Shown here: piece by piece, positions 1 to 9,229 of the stretch
How the letters are laid out: the number at the start of each line of letters is the position of its first letter
How positions within the stretch are numbered: position 1 is the stretch's first letter
Source of the DNA: Echinicola shivajiensis
GTDB lineage: Bacteria; Bacteroidota; Bacteroidia; Cytophagales; Cyclobacteriaceae
Direction of reading: 5' to 3'
NCBI RefSeq assembly: GCF_018642165.1
Contig: NZ_JAHHZM010000004.1
Coordinates: 62,001 to 126,000 of the forward strand
DNA: 64,000 nt
The notes under the pieces: generated by a model
Seen by the model: only the letters and a program-made list of their open reading frames with translations
Databases searched by the model: none
Told to the model about the DNA's origin: nothing
Position numbers and translations under genes: made by a program

Positions 1-1
1 G

Positions 2-1003
2 GAGGTAGACGCGGTTATTATTGAGGATTGTAAGTTTGCCATAGAGCATTTGCCAGAAGAATGGGCACAAGAATATGGATTAGGAAGAGCTTCAAAAGGA
101 GCTGCTCTTACGCTTTTGGGTAAAGTGTATATGAGAGCACATGACTATACAAATGCCAAAATTTATATTGATCAGGTACTAGAACTTCGTGATGAGGGGT
201 ACTATGCCCTGAATCCGGACTTTAAGAATGAATGGTCTGATAATAATAAAATAGATATGGGGCTTATCTTCGGAATATTTCATGAAGCTGCTCAAAATGG
301 TGGAGAGATCACTAACCATTTTGGCCCCCGAGACCATAAGGAAGTTCAAAACAGATGGCAATATTATGCTGTGTCTCTGCCTTTCTGGAGAAAATATTCT
401 GACCAAGATCCAAGAAAAGATTTCTTCTATTTCAACTATGAAGGACGTTCTCCAAGAGATGGTACTACTTCAAATGGATTCTATTATAAGATGCCTGAGG
501 TAGGAGAAACTACTCCTCCAAATGATACTACTAGGTTGCTCCAAAACGTAGCTACCAAAAAGTATTCCTATGAAATGGTATCCAACTCCTATTTGGACGG
601 AAGGACTATTCAAGTATTTAGGATAGCGGATGTGATTCTTTCTAAAGCTGAAATAGAAAATGCACTGGCAGGACCTAGTGCTGCATTGCCTTATATCAAT
701 GAAGTTAGGACCCGTGCTGGAGCGCCAGCTTATGGTAGCAGCCCTGAATTCCCTGCGCCGTCTTCCAAGGAAGAAATGATAGATGCTTTGGTGGATGAAC
801 GTGGTTTTGAATTTGTTTTTGAATACCATAGGAGGGCTGACCTTATCCGTTTGGGTAAGTTTGAACAGGTATCTAATGCTTATTTGGTAGAAAGAGGAAT
901 GGATCCAATTGTTACACAGAATATGCGCTATTTCCCTTATCCATTGGAAGAGGCGATGATCCATAACGAAATGGCCGCAGAAAATGCGAATAGACTGCCA
1001 TAA
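2..1003 (+). CDS. SusD/RagB family outer-membrane glycan-binding lipoprotein, C-terminal part (5' end outside window)
   Basis: The reading frame is open from base 2 to the stop at 1003, so the gene begins before the window; about 333 residues are present. SusD proteins are surface lipoproteins that bind oligosaccharides and cap a SusC TonB-dependent porin. The visible part has TPR-like helical segments, a region resembling the SusD core (IADVILSKAEIENAL), the conserved ERGFEFVFEYHRRADLIR stretch, and a closing FPYPLEEAMIHNEMAAEN segment matching the usual 'fPIP..E...N' end of the family. The signal peptide and lipobox must lie upstream, where a susC partner is expected. It is followed after 15 nt by an arylsulfotransferase-like gene on the same strand, so it probably opens a polysaccharide-utilisation operon. 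The substrate cannot be read from the sequence. Confidence 0.93.
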   Translation, partial: EVDAVIIEDCKFAIEHLPEEWAQEYGLGRASKGAALTLLGKVYMRAHDYTNAKIYIDQVLELRDEGYYALNPDFKNEWSDNNKIDMGLIFGIFHEAAQNGGEITNHFGPRDHKEVQNRWQYYAVSLPFWRKYSDQDPRKDFFYFNYEGRSPRDGTTSNGFYYKMPEVGETTPPNDTTRLLQNVATKKYSYEMVSNSYLDGRTIQVFRIADVILSKAEIENALAGPSAALPYINEVRTRAGAPAYGSSPEFPAPSSKEEMIDALVDERGFEFVFEYHRRADLIRLGKFEQVSNAYLVERGMDPIVTQNMRYFPYPLEEAMIHNEMAAENANRLP

Positions 1004-1018
1004 TCTGTTTTAAGCAAT

Positions 1019-2515
1019 ATGAAAAAAAACAGTAAAATTATTTTCTTCATTGGCTTGGTGTTGTTGGGTATTTTGGGAGTATTTTATTACACCAGTAATA
1101 ATATCAAAATCAAGAAAGTGGAGTTGGTGTCTCCTGATAATTCAGCTTTAAAGGAGGATATACTTATTACGCTGAATAAAAAATCAGCCTTAACTGTTGA
1201 ATACTGGAAAAAAGGGGAATCGGTCAAATACACGACTCCTGTGTCTGATAACCAGGTGAACCATAAGGTTCACCTGGTACTTTTGGAGCCCGGCACTACA
1301 TACGAATATCGGATTATTCTTGATGGTTGGAGAAGTAGATCAACAGAAATTTATTCATTCCAAACAAGGGAGGCTTCCTCATGGATGGTTCACGACTGGA
1401 TAAAGGAGGACAAGCCACATGATGAAACAGCCTTGGGGGATGGCTTGGTGATGCTTTGCTACAGGGGCTATCCAGGTTATATTGCTATGGTGGATGGCAA
1501 GGGAACCATTAGGTGGTACTGGCAAGATGAGAAACTTGGTGTGCGATTGGCTACGCTTACTCCAAGAAATACCATTTTGGCTTTATTGGCACCTGCAAGA
1601 AAGGATGAATTTAAAAAGCCCAAAAAAGGAGATAAAAAGGGAGTGGCCAGTTATTATCTAAGGACTGGTAAAATCGGTTTTGTAGGTGGAACAGAGATAG
1701 CGGAGATCGATTTGGAAGGGAATGTATTGTGGAGAACCAATATTGAGGATAAGGACATTGTCTTTCATCATGATCTAAGAATGACCCCTGATCTTCAAAT
1801 CATGAGCATCTATCGGGATTATAAAATGTATGATCTTGAAGGTCTTGGAACAGCCCAAGATACCTTGTGGGGAGATGGAGTGATGCTCATGGATACATTG
1901 GGAAATGTTTCTAAAAAGTGGTCTGCCTGGGATGTTTGGGATATTTCTAAGGATAAAAGAATCAAAGAGTATTCTGGAGATCGCTTTCATTTTAACTCTG
2001 TAGTGTTGGATAGCGATGATAATTATTTGCTTTCTACCCCCATAGAAAACCAGGTATGGAAGGTGAATTCAGAAACAGGTGAACTGATGTGGAAACTGGG
2101 GAAGGATGGAGATTTCAAAATGGATTCCTCAGCATATTTTTATTTTCAACATGCGGCCCATATCAACCGGAATGGAGATTTAATGTTGTTTGATAATGGG
2201 GATTTTGCTCCAAATGACACTTCTAAGGTCAATAAACTATCAAGAAGCCTCTCCTTTAAACTGGATACAGCCAATATGGTGGCCGATGTAGAGATTAAGG
2301 CGACGCTTCCTAAGGAGCATTATACTGCTAGGATGGGAAGTACTTTCTTGATGCCAAATGGATATATCCTTCAGACAATTTCCAAAACCGGTAAAGTCGT
2401 CATTACTGATCTTTCCGGAAATGTTTTATGGGCACTGAATTCACATTTTATCCCCTATAGAGCAGAATATGTGCCGGCTACTATTTGGGAGAAATATATA
2501 AAGTTTGATAATTAA
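1019..2515 (+). CDS. Arylsulfotransferase (ASST)-like six-bladed propeller protein
   Basis: This 498-residue protein has an N-terminal membrane anchor or uncleaved signal (residues about 7-25), a fibronectin-like N-terminal domain (about 30-120), and a beta-propeller of the arylsulfate sulfotransferase family, which moves sulfate between phenolic compounds through a sulfo-histidine. Three family His motifs are visible: FHHDLRM (about residue 245), RFHFNSV (about 325) and YFQHAAH followed by LMLFDNGD (about 380). The Arg that normally follows the second motif (in an 'SSR' context) appears replaced (LLSTPIENQ), so activity is uncertain. It lies in a tight operon with SusD and two carbohydrate-active proteins (4-nt gap to the next gene), which suggests work on a glycan or glycoconjugate. 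Recognised by motif, not by search. Confidence 0.82.
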   Translation: MKKNSKIIFFIGLVLLGILGVFYYTSNNIKIKKVELVSPDNSALKEDILITLNKKSALTVEYWKKGESVKYTTPVSDNQVNHKVHLVLLEPGTTYEYRIILDGWRSRSTEIYSFQTREASSWMVHDWIKEDKPHDETALGDGLVMLCYRGYPGYIAMVDGKGTIRWYWQDEKLGVRLATLTPRNTILALLAPARKDEFKKPKKGDKKGVASYYLRTGKIGFVGGTEIAEIDLEGNVLWRTNIEDKDIVFHHDLRMTPDLQIMSIYRDYKMYDLEGLGTAQDTLWGDGVMLMDTLGNVSKKWSAWDVWDISKDKRIKEYSGDRFHFNSVVLDSDDNYLLSTPIENQVWKVNSETGELMWKLGKDGDFKMDSSAYFYFQHAAHINRNGDLMLFDNGDFAPNDTSKVNKLSRSLSFKLDTANMVADVEIKATLPKEHYTARMGSTFLMPNGYILQTISKTGKVVITDLSGNVLWALNSHFIPYRAEYVPATIWEKYIKFDN

Positions 2516-2518
2516 AAT

Positions 2519-5515
2519 ATGAAAACTATTTATTGGATAAGATTTTCATTAGGTCTTTTTGGGGTGCTTTTTTTTGTTGGTGGTTTGACTGCTCAGCAAC
2601 ATATTTATCCTCCGCAAAAGGAACTTTGGCAGGCAGATTCTTTAGGTAATCACCGAGCAGTAATCCATGTAGCTCAAAAGGTAGAGCAGGTTACCGTAGC
2701 GATTGATTGGAGAAATAGAAATATAAGATCAGATCAAAAGGTATATGTGGTAGATAGTGCATCCAATCAATTGGTCAAAGAAGTACTTCCTGTAGAGATG
2801 ACCCCTGAAAGAGGGGTGGTCACATTTAGTACTTCTGGAAGGAAAGGTATCTATTATGTTTATTATTTACCTTATAAAATTAACGGGAGAAGAAATTATC
2901 CTGATGTGGATTATCTTGAAAAGAAAAAGAATTTTTCTTCTGGAAATTCTTCAAAAGATATTACGGATTCAAAAATAGCCCAAGTGCTTCGATTGGAATC
3001 AGTTGATATGTTCAATAGTAATTTCCCAATGGAAGTTATTGCTACAAAAAAGGAACTTGAAGATTTTAAGAGCAGATATGAAGGTAAAGATTATTTAGTC
3101 TTTCCTGAAAAGAGGGATTACCCAATTAGAATGAAAGATTTTCTACCTCAAAAATGGGTGGAGTCAAATCTATCTACAAGTTTTGAGGATGATGTGAAAA
3201 TAGGGGAAAACTTTACTTTTCAGCTTGGTGTTTGGGCTTTCGAGAAAAGTCTGGAAGACATAGATATTAGCTTTTCGAATTTAGAAGGGGAGAGAGGAGA
3301 CTTATTACCTTCTGATAAATTTACCTGTTTCAATAAAGATGGAATAGATTATACTGGCAGTTCCTTCACCAAAACAGTTAATATAGAGAAGGGGAAAGTT
3401 CAGGCTTTGTGGTGTGGCGTGACCATTTCAGATGACCTTGTTTCTGGCAGGTATAGCGGTACGGTCACGATAACTCCTGGCAATTCAAAACCAACAGTTC
3501 TTCCGATACATTTAGTGGTTTCTGATGAGAAAGTCCAACGTGGTGGAATTGACGAGCCATGGAAGCAAACACGATTAAATTGGCTTAACTCTACTTTAGC
3601 CCAGGAAAATACTGTAATAGCTCCCTATGTACCCGTACAGGTTTCTGGGACTTCAATTTCTCTATTGGGGAGAAAGGTTGAACTTGGACCAAGCGGACTG
3701 CCAGCTCAGGTAAAGAGCTATTTTACAGAGGAGATGACATCAATTACAAAGGATGCAAAGAATATATTGACAGCTCCTTTTTCATTGCAATTCATACAGG
3801 CAAATGGACAAAATATTGATTTGTCCTATGACGGGCCGACTTTCTTAAAGCAGGAGTCGGGCAAGGTGACGTGGCAAGCAATGGGCAATTCCCCAGAAAT
3901 AAGTATGGAAGTGAATGGTTCTTTGGAATTTGATGGTTTTGCAAATTTTGAAATAAAAGTCATAGCTCAACAGGATCTTGATCTAAAGGATATTGCTTTG
4001 GAAATTCCTATGAACAATAATTCTTCCAAATATATCCTAGGCATGGGATATAAAGGAGGGGCAAGACCAGATAGAGTTGATTGGAACTGGGATGTGGCCA
4101 ATAAAAACCAGGATGGCTGGTGGCTTGGAGATGTCAATTCAGGCATGCAGGTGAGCTTGAGGGATGAGCATTACGAACGTCCGTTGAATACCAACTTTTA
4201 CCTACAAAAACCATTGGTTTTGCCATCATCTTGGGGAAATGAAAACAAAGGAGGCATAAAAATCAATAGAAATGCCAATACAGTAATGGTTAATAATTAC
4301 AGTGGAAGCAGGTTCATGAAGTCTGGTGAAACGTTGTATTATAACTTTACCTTATTGATCACTCCTTTTCATCCGATAAACACAGATGCTCAGTGGAGCG
4401 AACGTTATTATCATGCTTACAACCCAATAGATTCTGTTCTTAAAAGTGGAGCGAACATCATTAATGTTCACCATGCAAACGAGATCAATCCATATATCAA
4501 TTATCCCTTTATCGCCACCAAGGAAATGAAGGCATATATTGATGCGGCTCACAGTAAGAACCTTAAAGTTAAAATATACAATACAGTTCGGGAGGTTTCC
4601 AATCGTCTGTATGAACTGTATCCATTAAGAAGCCTGAATAACGAGGTTTTTTCCAAAGGCTCTGGTGGAGGATATTCATGGCTCCAGGAGCACCTTCAGG
4701 ATAATTATATAGCGGCTTGGTATGTGCCCCGTTTTAAAGATGCTGCAATCATCAATAGCGGGATGAACCGCTGGCATAATTATTATGTAGAGGGAATGAA
4801 TTGGCTGGTCCAAAATATTGGTATCGATGGTATTTATCTGGATGATGTTGCTTTTGATCGAATAACCATGAAGAGGATCAAGCGGGTGTTGACTCAAGAT
4901 GGGCATTCCGGTCTGATTGATTTACATTCAGCCAATCAATACAACAAAAGGGATGGGTTTAATAATAGTGCCAATTTGTATATGGAGCATTTCCCTTATA
5001 TCAACCGTTTATGGTTTGGGGAATACTTTGATTATGAAAAGGGGAGTCCTGAATTTTATTTGACCGAGGTAAGTGGAATACCATTTGGGCTTATGGGAGA
5101 AATGTTGCAGGATGGAGGTAACCCTTGGAGGGGAATGCTCTATGGGATGACCAATAGAATGCCCTATCAAAAACTTAAACCAGACCATATATGGAAGGCT
5201 TGGGATGATTTCGGTATAATGGGTAGTAGGATGATTGGATATTGGGTAAGTGACAACCCAGTGAAAACTACTCATGAAAGCGTCTTGGCTACAGTTTACC
5301 AAAAAGAAGGGAAAGTAATGGTCTCATTGGCCAGTTGGGCAGAAAGTGATGTCAATGTAAAATTGGATATTGATTGGGTACAATTGGGAATCGATCCTAA
5401 AAAGGCGAAAATAACTGCTCCAGAAATAAAGAATTTTCAGCCTGCTGCAAATTTTGATCTGGAGGGAGAAATTCCAGTTAAAATGAATCAAGGCTGGATG
5501 TTAATAATTGATTAG
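2519..5515 (+). CDS. Glycoside hydrolase-like protein, DUF6067 family (GH123-N-like)
   Basis: This 998-residue protein carries a cleavable signal peptide (hydrophobic core then GGLTAQQ). Residues about 30-340 look like beta-sandwich domains. The stretch WKQTRLNWLNSTLAQE through LLGRKVELGPSGLPAQ matches the DUF6067 signature in exported Bacteroidota hydrolases. The C-terminal half reads as a TIM barrel: NIINVHHANEINPY, then AHSKNLKVKIYNTVRE, then NIGIDGIYLDD (about residue 770), where the paired Asp residues are candidate catalytic acids, and a closing beta domain. It sits between the sulfotransferase-like gene and a DUF5107 protein with gaps of 3 and 2 nt, so the three are presumably made together for one glycan. 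The substrate is unknown. Confidence 0.82.
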   Translation: MKTIYWIRFSLGLFGVLFFVGGLTAQQHIYPPQKELWQADSLGNHRAVIHVAQKVEQVTVAIDWRNRNIRSDQKVYVVDSASNQLVKEVLPVEMTPERGVVTFSTSGRKGIYYVYYLPYKINGRRNYPDVDYLEKKKNFSSGNSSKDITDSKIAQVLRLESVDMFNSNFPMEVIATKKELEDFKSRYEGKDYLVFPEKRDYPIRMKDFLPQKWVESNLSTSFEDDVKIGENFTFQLGVWAFEKSLEDIDISFSNLEGERGDLLPSDKFTCFNKDGIDYTGSSFTKTVNIEKGKVQALWCGVTISDDLVSGRYSGTVTITPGNSKPTVLPIHLVVSDEKVQRGGIDEPWKQTRLNWLNSTLAQENTVIAPYVPVQVSGTSISLLGRKVELGPSGLPAQVKSYFTEEMTSITKDAKNILTAPFSLQFIQANGQNIDLSYDGPTFLKQESGKVTWQAMGNSPEISMEVNGSLEFDGFANFEIKVIAQQDLDLKDIALEIPMNNNSSKYILGMGYKGGARPDRVDWNWDVANKNQDGWWLGDVNSGMQVSLRDEHYERPLNTNFYLQKPLVLPSSWGNENKGGIKINRNANTVMVNNYSGSRFMKSGETLYYNFTLLITPFHPINTDAQWSERYYHAYNPIDSVLKSGANIINVHHANEINPYINYPFIATKEMKAYIDAAHSKNLKVKIYNTVREVSNRLYELYPLRSLNNEVFSKGSGGGYSWLQEHLQDNYIAAWYVPRFKDAAIINSGMNRWHNYYVEGMNWLVQNIGIDGIYLDDVAFDRITMKRIKRVLTQDGHSGLIDLHSANQYNKRDGFNNSANLYMEHFPYINRLWFGEYFDYEKGSPEFYLTEVSGIPFGLMGEMLQDGGNPWRGMLYGMTNRMPYQKLKPDHIWKAWDDFGIMGSRMIGYWVSDNPVKTTHESVLATVYQKEGKVMVSLASWAESDVNVKLDIDWVQLGIDPKKAKITAPEIKNFQPAANFDLEGEIPVKMNQGWMLIID

Positions 5516-5517
5516 TT

Positions 5518-8460
5518 ATGGTTAAATACTGGTTGGTTTTCATCCTTACTCTTTCGGTAAATTTAGTATACGGTCAAAGTAATGTTTCATCAAAGGAGTA
5601 TTATAAGGATTACCTGACTTATTCTTTTTCAGACCCCGATCCTATTCCTGCTCAGGTCAAGTTATATCCTTATTTCAGGTTTGATGGATTTACAGATAAT
5701 GGGAAAGTCCAGCAATGGAAGGTGGTAGAGCTGGAAAATGATTTTATCAAAGTGCAGATTATGCCTGAAATAGGGGGCAAAGTGTGGACAGCTTATGATA
5801 AGATCCATCAGAAGCATTTTCTTTATAATAATGAAGTAGTAAAGTTTCGGGATATCGCTATGAGAGGTCCCTGGGTCAGCGGAGGAATTGAAGCGAATTA
5901 CGGCACTATTGGGCATACTCCCAATAGCGCTACTCCTGTGGATTATTTGGTTAGGAATAATGAAGATGGTAGTGTTAGTTGCTTTACCAGTACTTTAGAC
6001 TTGCTTACCCGTACCCGTTGGGTACTTGAAATAAAGTTGGAAAAGGATAAGGCCTATTTTACTACACAGTCTTATTGGTTTAATGCTACAGGCACAGAGC
6101 AACCCTATTATACTTGGATGAATGCTGGAATTCCGGAAGGTGATGACATGAAGTTCCTTTATCCTGGGAATAGCTATATCGGCCATGGGGGAGAGGCTAA
6201 AAAATGGCCTATAGATGATGAAGGAAGAAATCTTTCTAATTACTCAGAGAACAAGTTTGGGGGCTCCAAATCCTTTCATGTGTTGGGTACCCATAGCAAT
6301 TATTTTGGAGCGCTTTGGGAAAAGGATGATTTTGGGATGATTCGCTACTCCCGAAGGGGAGATAAATTGGGAAAGAAGATATTCCTCTGGGCGCAATCCG
6401 AGCAAGGTCAAATATGGGAAGATCTCCTAACGGATAATAGCGGACAATATGTCGAGATCCAAAGTGGGCGGCTGTTCAATCAAAATGTGTTTTCCAGCAG
6501 TCTGACTCCTTTCAAGCAAATTGGTTTTGCTCCCTATTCTGATGAGCAATGGACCGAGTACTGGTATCCTTTTGGAGGATTGGAAGGGTTCACTCATGCT
6601 AATTTAACAGGAGCATTTAAGATAGAGGTTAAAGGTCAAGAAGTCTCTTTTAACATGAGCCCTGCTCAGTGTATTGAAGATTCCTTGAATGTTTATAATC
6701 AGGAGGAGAAAGTAATCCTTTCAAAATATATCAATGCAAAACCACTTAATGAACTTAGTTATACAATGACACTTCCTGAAGGGGAGTCGCCTTTATTTAT
6801 TGAACTGGAAGGCAGCAGAATCTATATTAAGGAATCGGATGATAAGAACTTAAGTAGACCTTTGGAAATTTCACCAGGCTTTGATGCTGAGAGTGCTTAT
6901 GGACTTTATCTGCAAGGAAGGGATTTGTATAGGTTCAGAAACTATCAGACAGCAGAGGAAAAAATAATAGGCTCACTTTCAAAGGATGGTGAATTTATTC
7001 CCGCACTGGTGGAAATGGCCAAGCTAAAGTATTATCGGATGCAATACGATTCAGCTTTTTACTATTCCAAAAAAGCCTTGAGTATTGATACCTATGATGG
7101 GGAAGCCAATTATTATTATGGGCTTGCAGCTGAACAGCTATCGAAAGATTTTGACGCTATGGATGGATTTGAAGTAGCCAGTTTATCTCCTGAATTTAGA
7201 AATGCGTCCTACACAGCTTTAAGTAAAATCTATCTGCAAAGAAGTGAATTAATGAAGGCAGAGGATTATGCCAATTTGGCTCTTGGCATTAGTCCGGGAA
7301 ATTTGGAGGCACTCCATTTATTATATGTGTTGGCAAGGCTAAAAGGTGAACAGGAGCAATTATATGATTTAGAAGCACGGATAAAGGAATTAAATCCTAT
7401 TGATCATTTTTTAAGGTTTGAAAAATTCTATCAAAGTAAATCCGATGAAAGAAAAGCTGATTTTGTAAATCTGATCAGAAATGAGTTTCCCATAGAATCC
7501 TTTCTGGAGTTGGCCATATGGTATTCAAATATCGGCAGATTGGAGGAAAGTGTGGAGGTTTTACAGTTAGCCCCCAATAATGCGGAGAGTCTTTACTGGT
7601 TAGCGTGGTTGACACGAGGAACGCCCCAATCATCCGCTTATTTGGATCAGGTAGAACAGATTTCCATGAATTTTGTTTTCCCTTTCAGAGAAGAGTCTGC
7701 AGAAATTTTGGAATGGGCTACCTCTGTAAGGTCTTCTTGGAAATCAGGTTATTTGTTGGCTTTGATTAATGAATTTAGAGGAAACAGGGAAAAAGCTAGC
7801 TCTTTAGTCAAGGGGGGATATGGAGTGGATTTTGCACCGTATTATATCTTCAAAGCAAGAATTGAAGATGATATACCTGTTGAAAAGAAAATAGACTATG
7901 TGGAAAAAGCAGTGGCTCTTCAGCCAAAGGAATGGCGTTTTCAAAGAATACTTGGCCAGCTCTATTTACAAGCTGGAAATATTACCAAAGCCTCAGAAAT
8001 CCTTGAACGAGCATATAAAGCCGATAAGTCCAATTATATGGTTGGTATGGATTTGATAAAAGTACTGATGATGGGGGATCAATATAAGGAAGCAGAAAAG
8101 TTATTGTCTTCAATCAAGGTATTACCTTTTGAAGGAGCAACTGATGCCAAGAAATTTTATAGACAAACTAAATTAATGCTGGCCTATAAGGCAATGGAGG
8201 AAGGAGCATTTTCGAAAGCTTTGGACAAAATTGAGGAAAGTGAAGAATGGCCTTGGAATTTGGGGGTGGGCAAGCCTTATCCAGAATTAATAGATAACCA
8301 ACTGGAAAGATCTTTGAAAGTAATGGTATATAAACGAATGGGAAGCTTGGATAAACATCTTCAGGAGTCAGAAATAGATAAAGATATTATTCTGGACAGA
8401 GAGACTCTAAGGGCGGAAATTGAAGCCATTTCTTTCAGAAAAGATGAGAGGATGTTTTAA
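5518..8460 (+). CDS. DUF5107 domain protein with C-terminal TPR repeats
   Basis: This 980-residue exported protein starts with a signal peptide (LVYGQS cleavage region). Residues about 25-390 form a DUF5107 domain, an aldose-epimerase/galactose-mutarotase-like fold: VVELENDFIKVQIMPEIGGK, RGPWVSGGIEANYG and YYTWMNAGIPEG are its hallmarks. From about residue 460 to the end there are TPR-type helical repeats, including LVEMAKLKYYRMQYDSAFYY. Proteins of this build occur next to carbohydrate-active enzymes in Bacteroidota; the beta-rich domain probably binds or acts on a sugar. It is the last gene of the SusD operon and is followed by a strong terminator. The enzymatic role is not established from the sequence. 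Confidence 0.82.
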   Translation: MVKYWLVFILTLSVNLVYGQSNVSSKEYYKDYLTYSFSDPDPIPAQVKLYPYFRFDGFTDNGKVQQWKVVELENDFIKVQIMPEIGGKVWTAYDKIHQKHFLYNNEVVKFRDIAMRGPWVSGGIEANYGTIGHTPNSATPVDYLVRNNEDGSVSCFTSTLDLLTRTRWVLEIKLEKDKAYFTTQSYWFNATGTEQPYYTWMNAGIPEGDDMKFLYPGNSYIGHGGEAKKWPIDDEGRNLSNYSENKFGGSKSFHVLGTHSNYFGALWEKDDFGMIRYSRRGDKLGKKIFLWAQSEQGQIWEDLLTDNSGQYVEIQSGRLFNQNVFSSSLTPFKQIGFAPYSDEQWTEYWYPFGGLEGFTHANLTGAFKIEVKGQEVSFNMSPAQCIEDSLNVYNQEEKVILSKYINAKPLNELSYTMTLPEGESPLFIELEGSRIYIKESDDKNLSRPLEISPGFDAESAYGLYLQGRDLYRFRNYQTAEEKIIGSLSKDGEFIPALVEMAKLKYYRMQYDSAFYYSKKALSIDTYDGEANYYYGLAAEQLSKDFDAMDGFEVASLSPEFRNASYTALSKIYLQRSELMKAEDYANLALGISPGNLEALHLLYVLARLKGEQEQLYDLEARIKELNPIDHFLRFEKFYQSKSDERKADFVNLIRNEFPIESFLELAIWYSNIGRLEESVEVLQLAPNNAESLYWLAWLTRGTPQSSAYLDQVEQISMNFVFPFREESAEILEWATSVRSSWKSGYLLALINEFRGNREKASSLVKGGYGVDFAPYYIFKARIEDDIPVEKKIDYVEKAVALQPKEWRFQRILGQLYLQAGNITKASEILERAYKADKSNYMVGMDLIKVLMMGDQYKEAEKLLSSIKVLPFEGATDAKKFYRQTKLMLAYKAMEEGAFSKALDKIEESEEWPWNLGVGKPYPELIDNQLERSLKVMVYKRMGSLDKHLQESEIDKDIILDRETLRAEIEAISFRKDERMF

Positions 8461-8518
8461 ATGTTTTCCTTGTGATTTTCTGTCACTTAATTGAATATGA
8501 AATTTAAAAGATGATTTA

Positions 8519-8552
8519 AAATAGCACCGAATATCGACTCGGTGCTATTTTT
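8519..8552. terminator. Bidirectional intrinsic terminator between DUF5107 and rhomboid genes
   Basis: A 12-bp perfect stem, AAATAGCACCGA (8519-8530) with TCGGTGCTATTT (8539-8550), encloses an 8-nt loop. It has U-rich tails in both directions, so it can end the SusD operon (+) and the converging rhomboid operon (-). Confidence 0.88.
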
Positions 8553-8572
8553 ATGGAAGCTGGGCTCCATTT

Positions 8573-9202
8573 TTAGAACAATCTGTAATTTTTAACTTGA
8601 TCCAAAAAGTGCACTGCGCTACTTGGTGATAGAATAAGGATAAAGGCAATGCCAAACAAGGCCCCATATAGGTGAGCGTCATGGTTGATGCTGTCATTGT
8701 CCTGCCTGCTTTTGATATAGGAATAAGCTAAAAACAATCCTCCCAAGATAAAGCCGGGCAAGCAGAGGATACCGAAAATGCAAATGTCTGCCATTGGTAC
8801 GAGCACAATACTGGCAAATACAGCTGCTGCAGTTCCTCCAGAAGCTCCTAAAGCTTGGTAATGAGGGCTGTTTTTGTATTTCAAAAAGGTAGGGATATCC
8901 GATATCGCAATTGCTGTCAAGTAGAATAGGACAAAAATCAGTATACCTGTCATAATACCAAACCTGTAGGTCAGGTATTGTTCCACCAATCCGCCAAAAT
9001 AAAAGAAAGTAATCATGTTGAACAATAGGTGAACACCGTCCTTGTGGATGAATCCTGACAAAATGAAGCGGTCATACTGTTTGCTTTGATTTATCAAGTA
9101 AGGATTGAACATGCTTCTACTAAGAAAAGCAGGTTTTTTCCATGCGTAATAAGACGTTAAGACAGTTATGATGATGATGAATAGGGTAGCTGACAATTCC
9201 AT
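8573..9202 (-). CDS. Rhomboid family intramembrane serine protease
   Basis: This 209-residue protein has about six transmembrane segments. The family's catalytic dyad is visible: Ser121 in the GxSG motif (ALGASGG) and His177 in HDAHLYGALFG. The HxxxN motif of the second helix is present too (GVHLLFNM, about residues 57-63). Rhomboids cut membrane proteins within the bilayer. It is downstream of rnr and the polyprenyl synthase on the minus strand, 27 nt after the latter's stop, so it is likely the last gene of that operon. Physiological substrates in this phylum are not known to me. Confidence 0.9.
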   Translation of the reverse strand: MELSATLFIIIITVLTSYYAWKKPAFLSRSMFNPYLINQSKQYDRFILSGFIHKDGVHLLFNMITFFYFGGLVEQYLTYRFGIMTGILIFVLFYLTAIAISDIPTFLKYKNSPHYQALGASGGTAAAVFASIVLVPMADICIFGILCLPGFILGGLFLAYSYIKSRQDNDSINHDAHLYGALFGIAFILILSPSSAVHFLDQVKNYRLF

Positions 9203-9229
9203 GATATAGGCTAAAGGTAGGGAAAGGAT

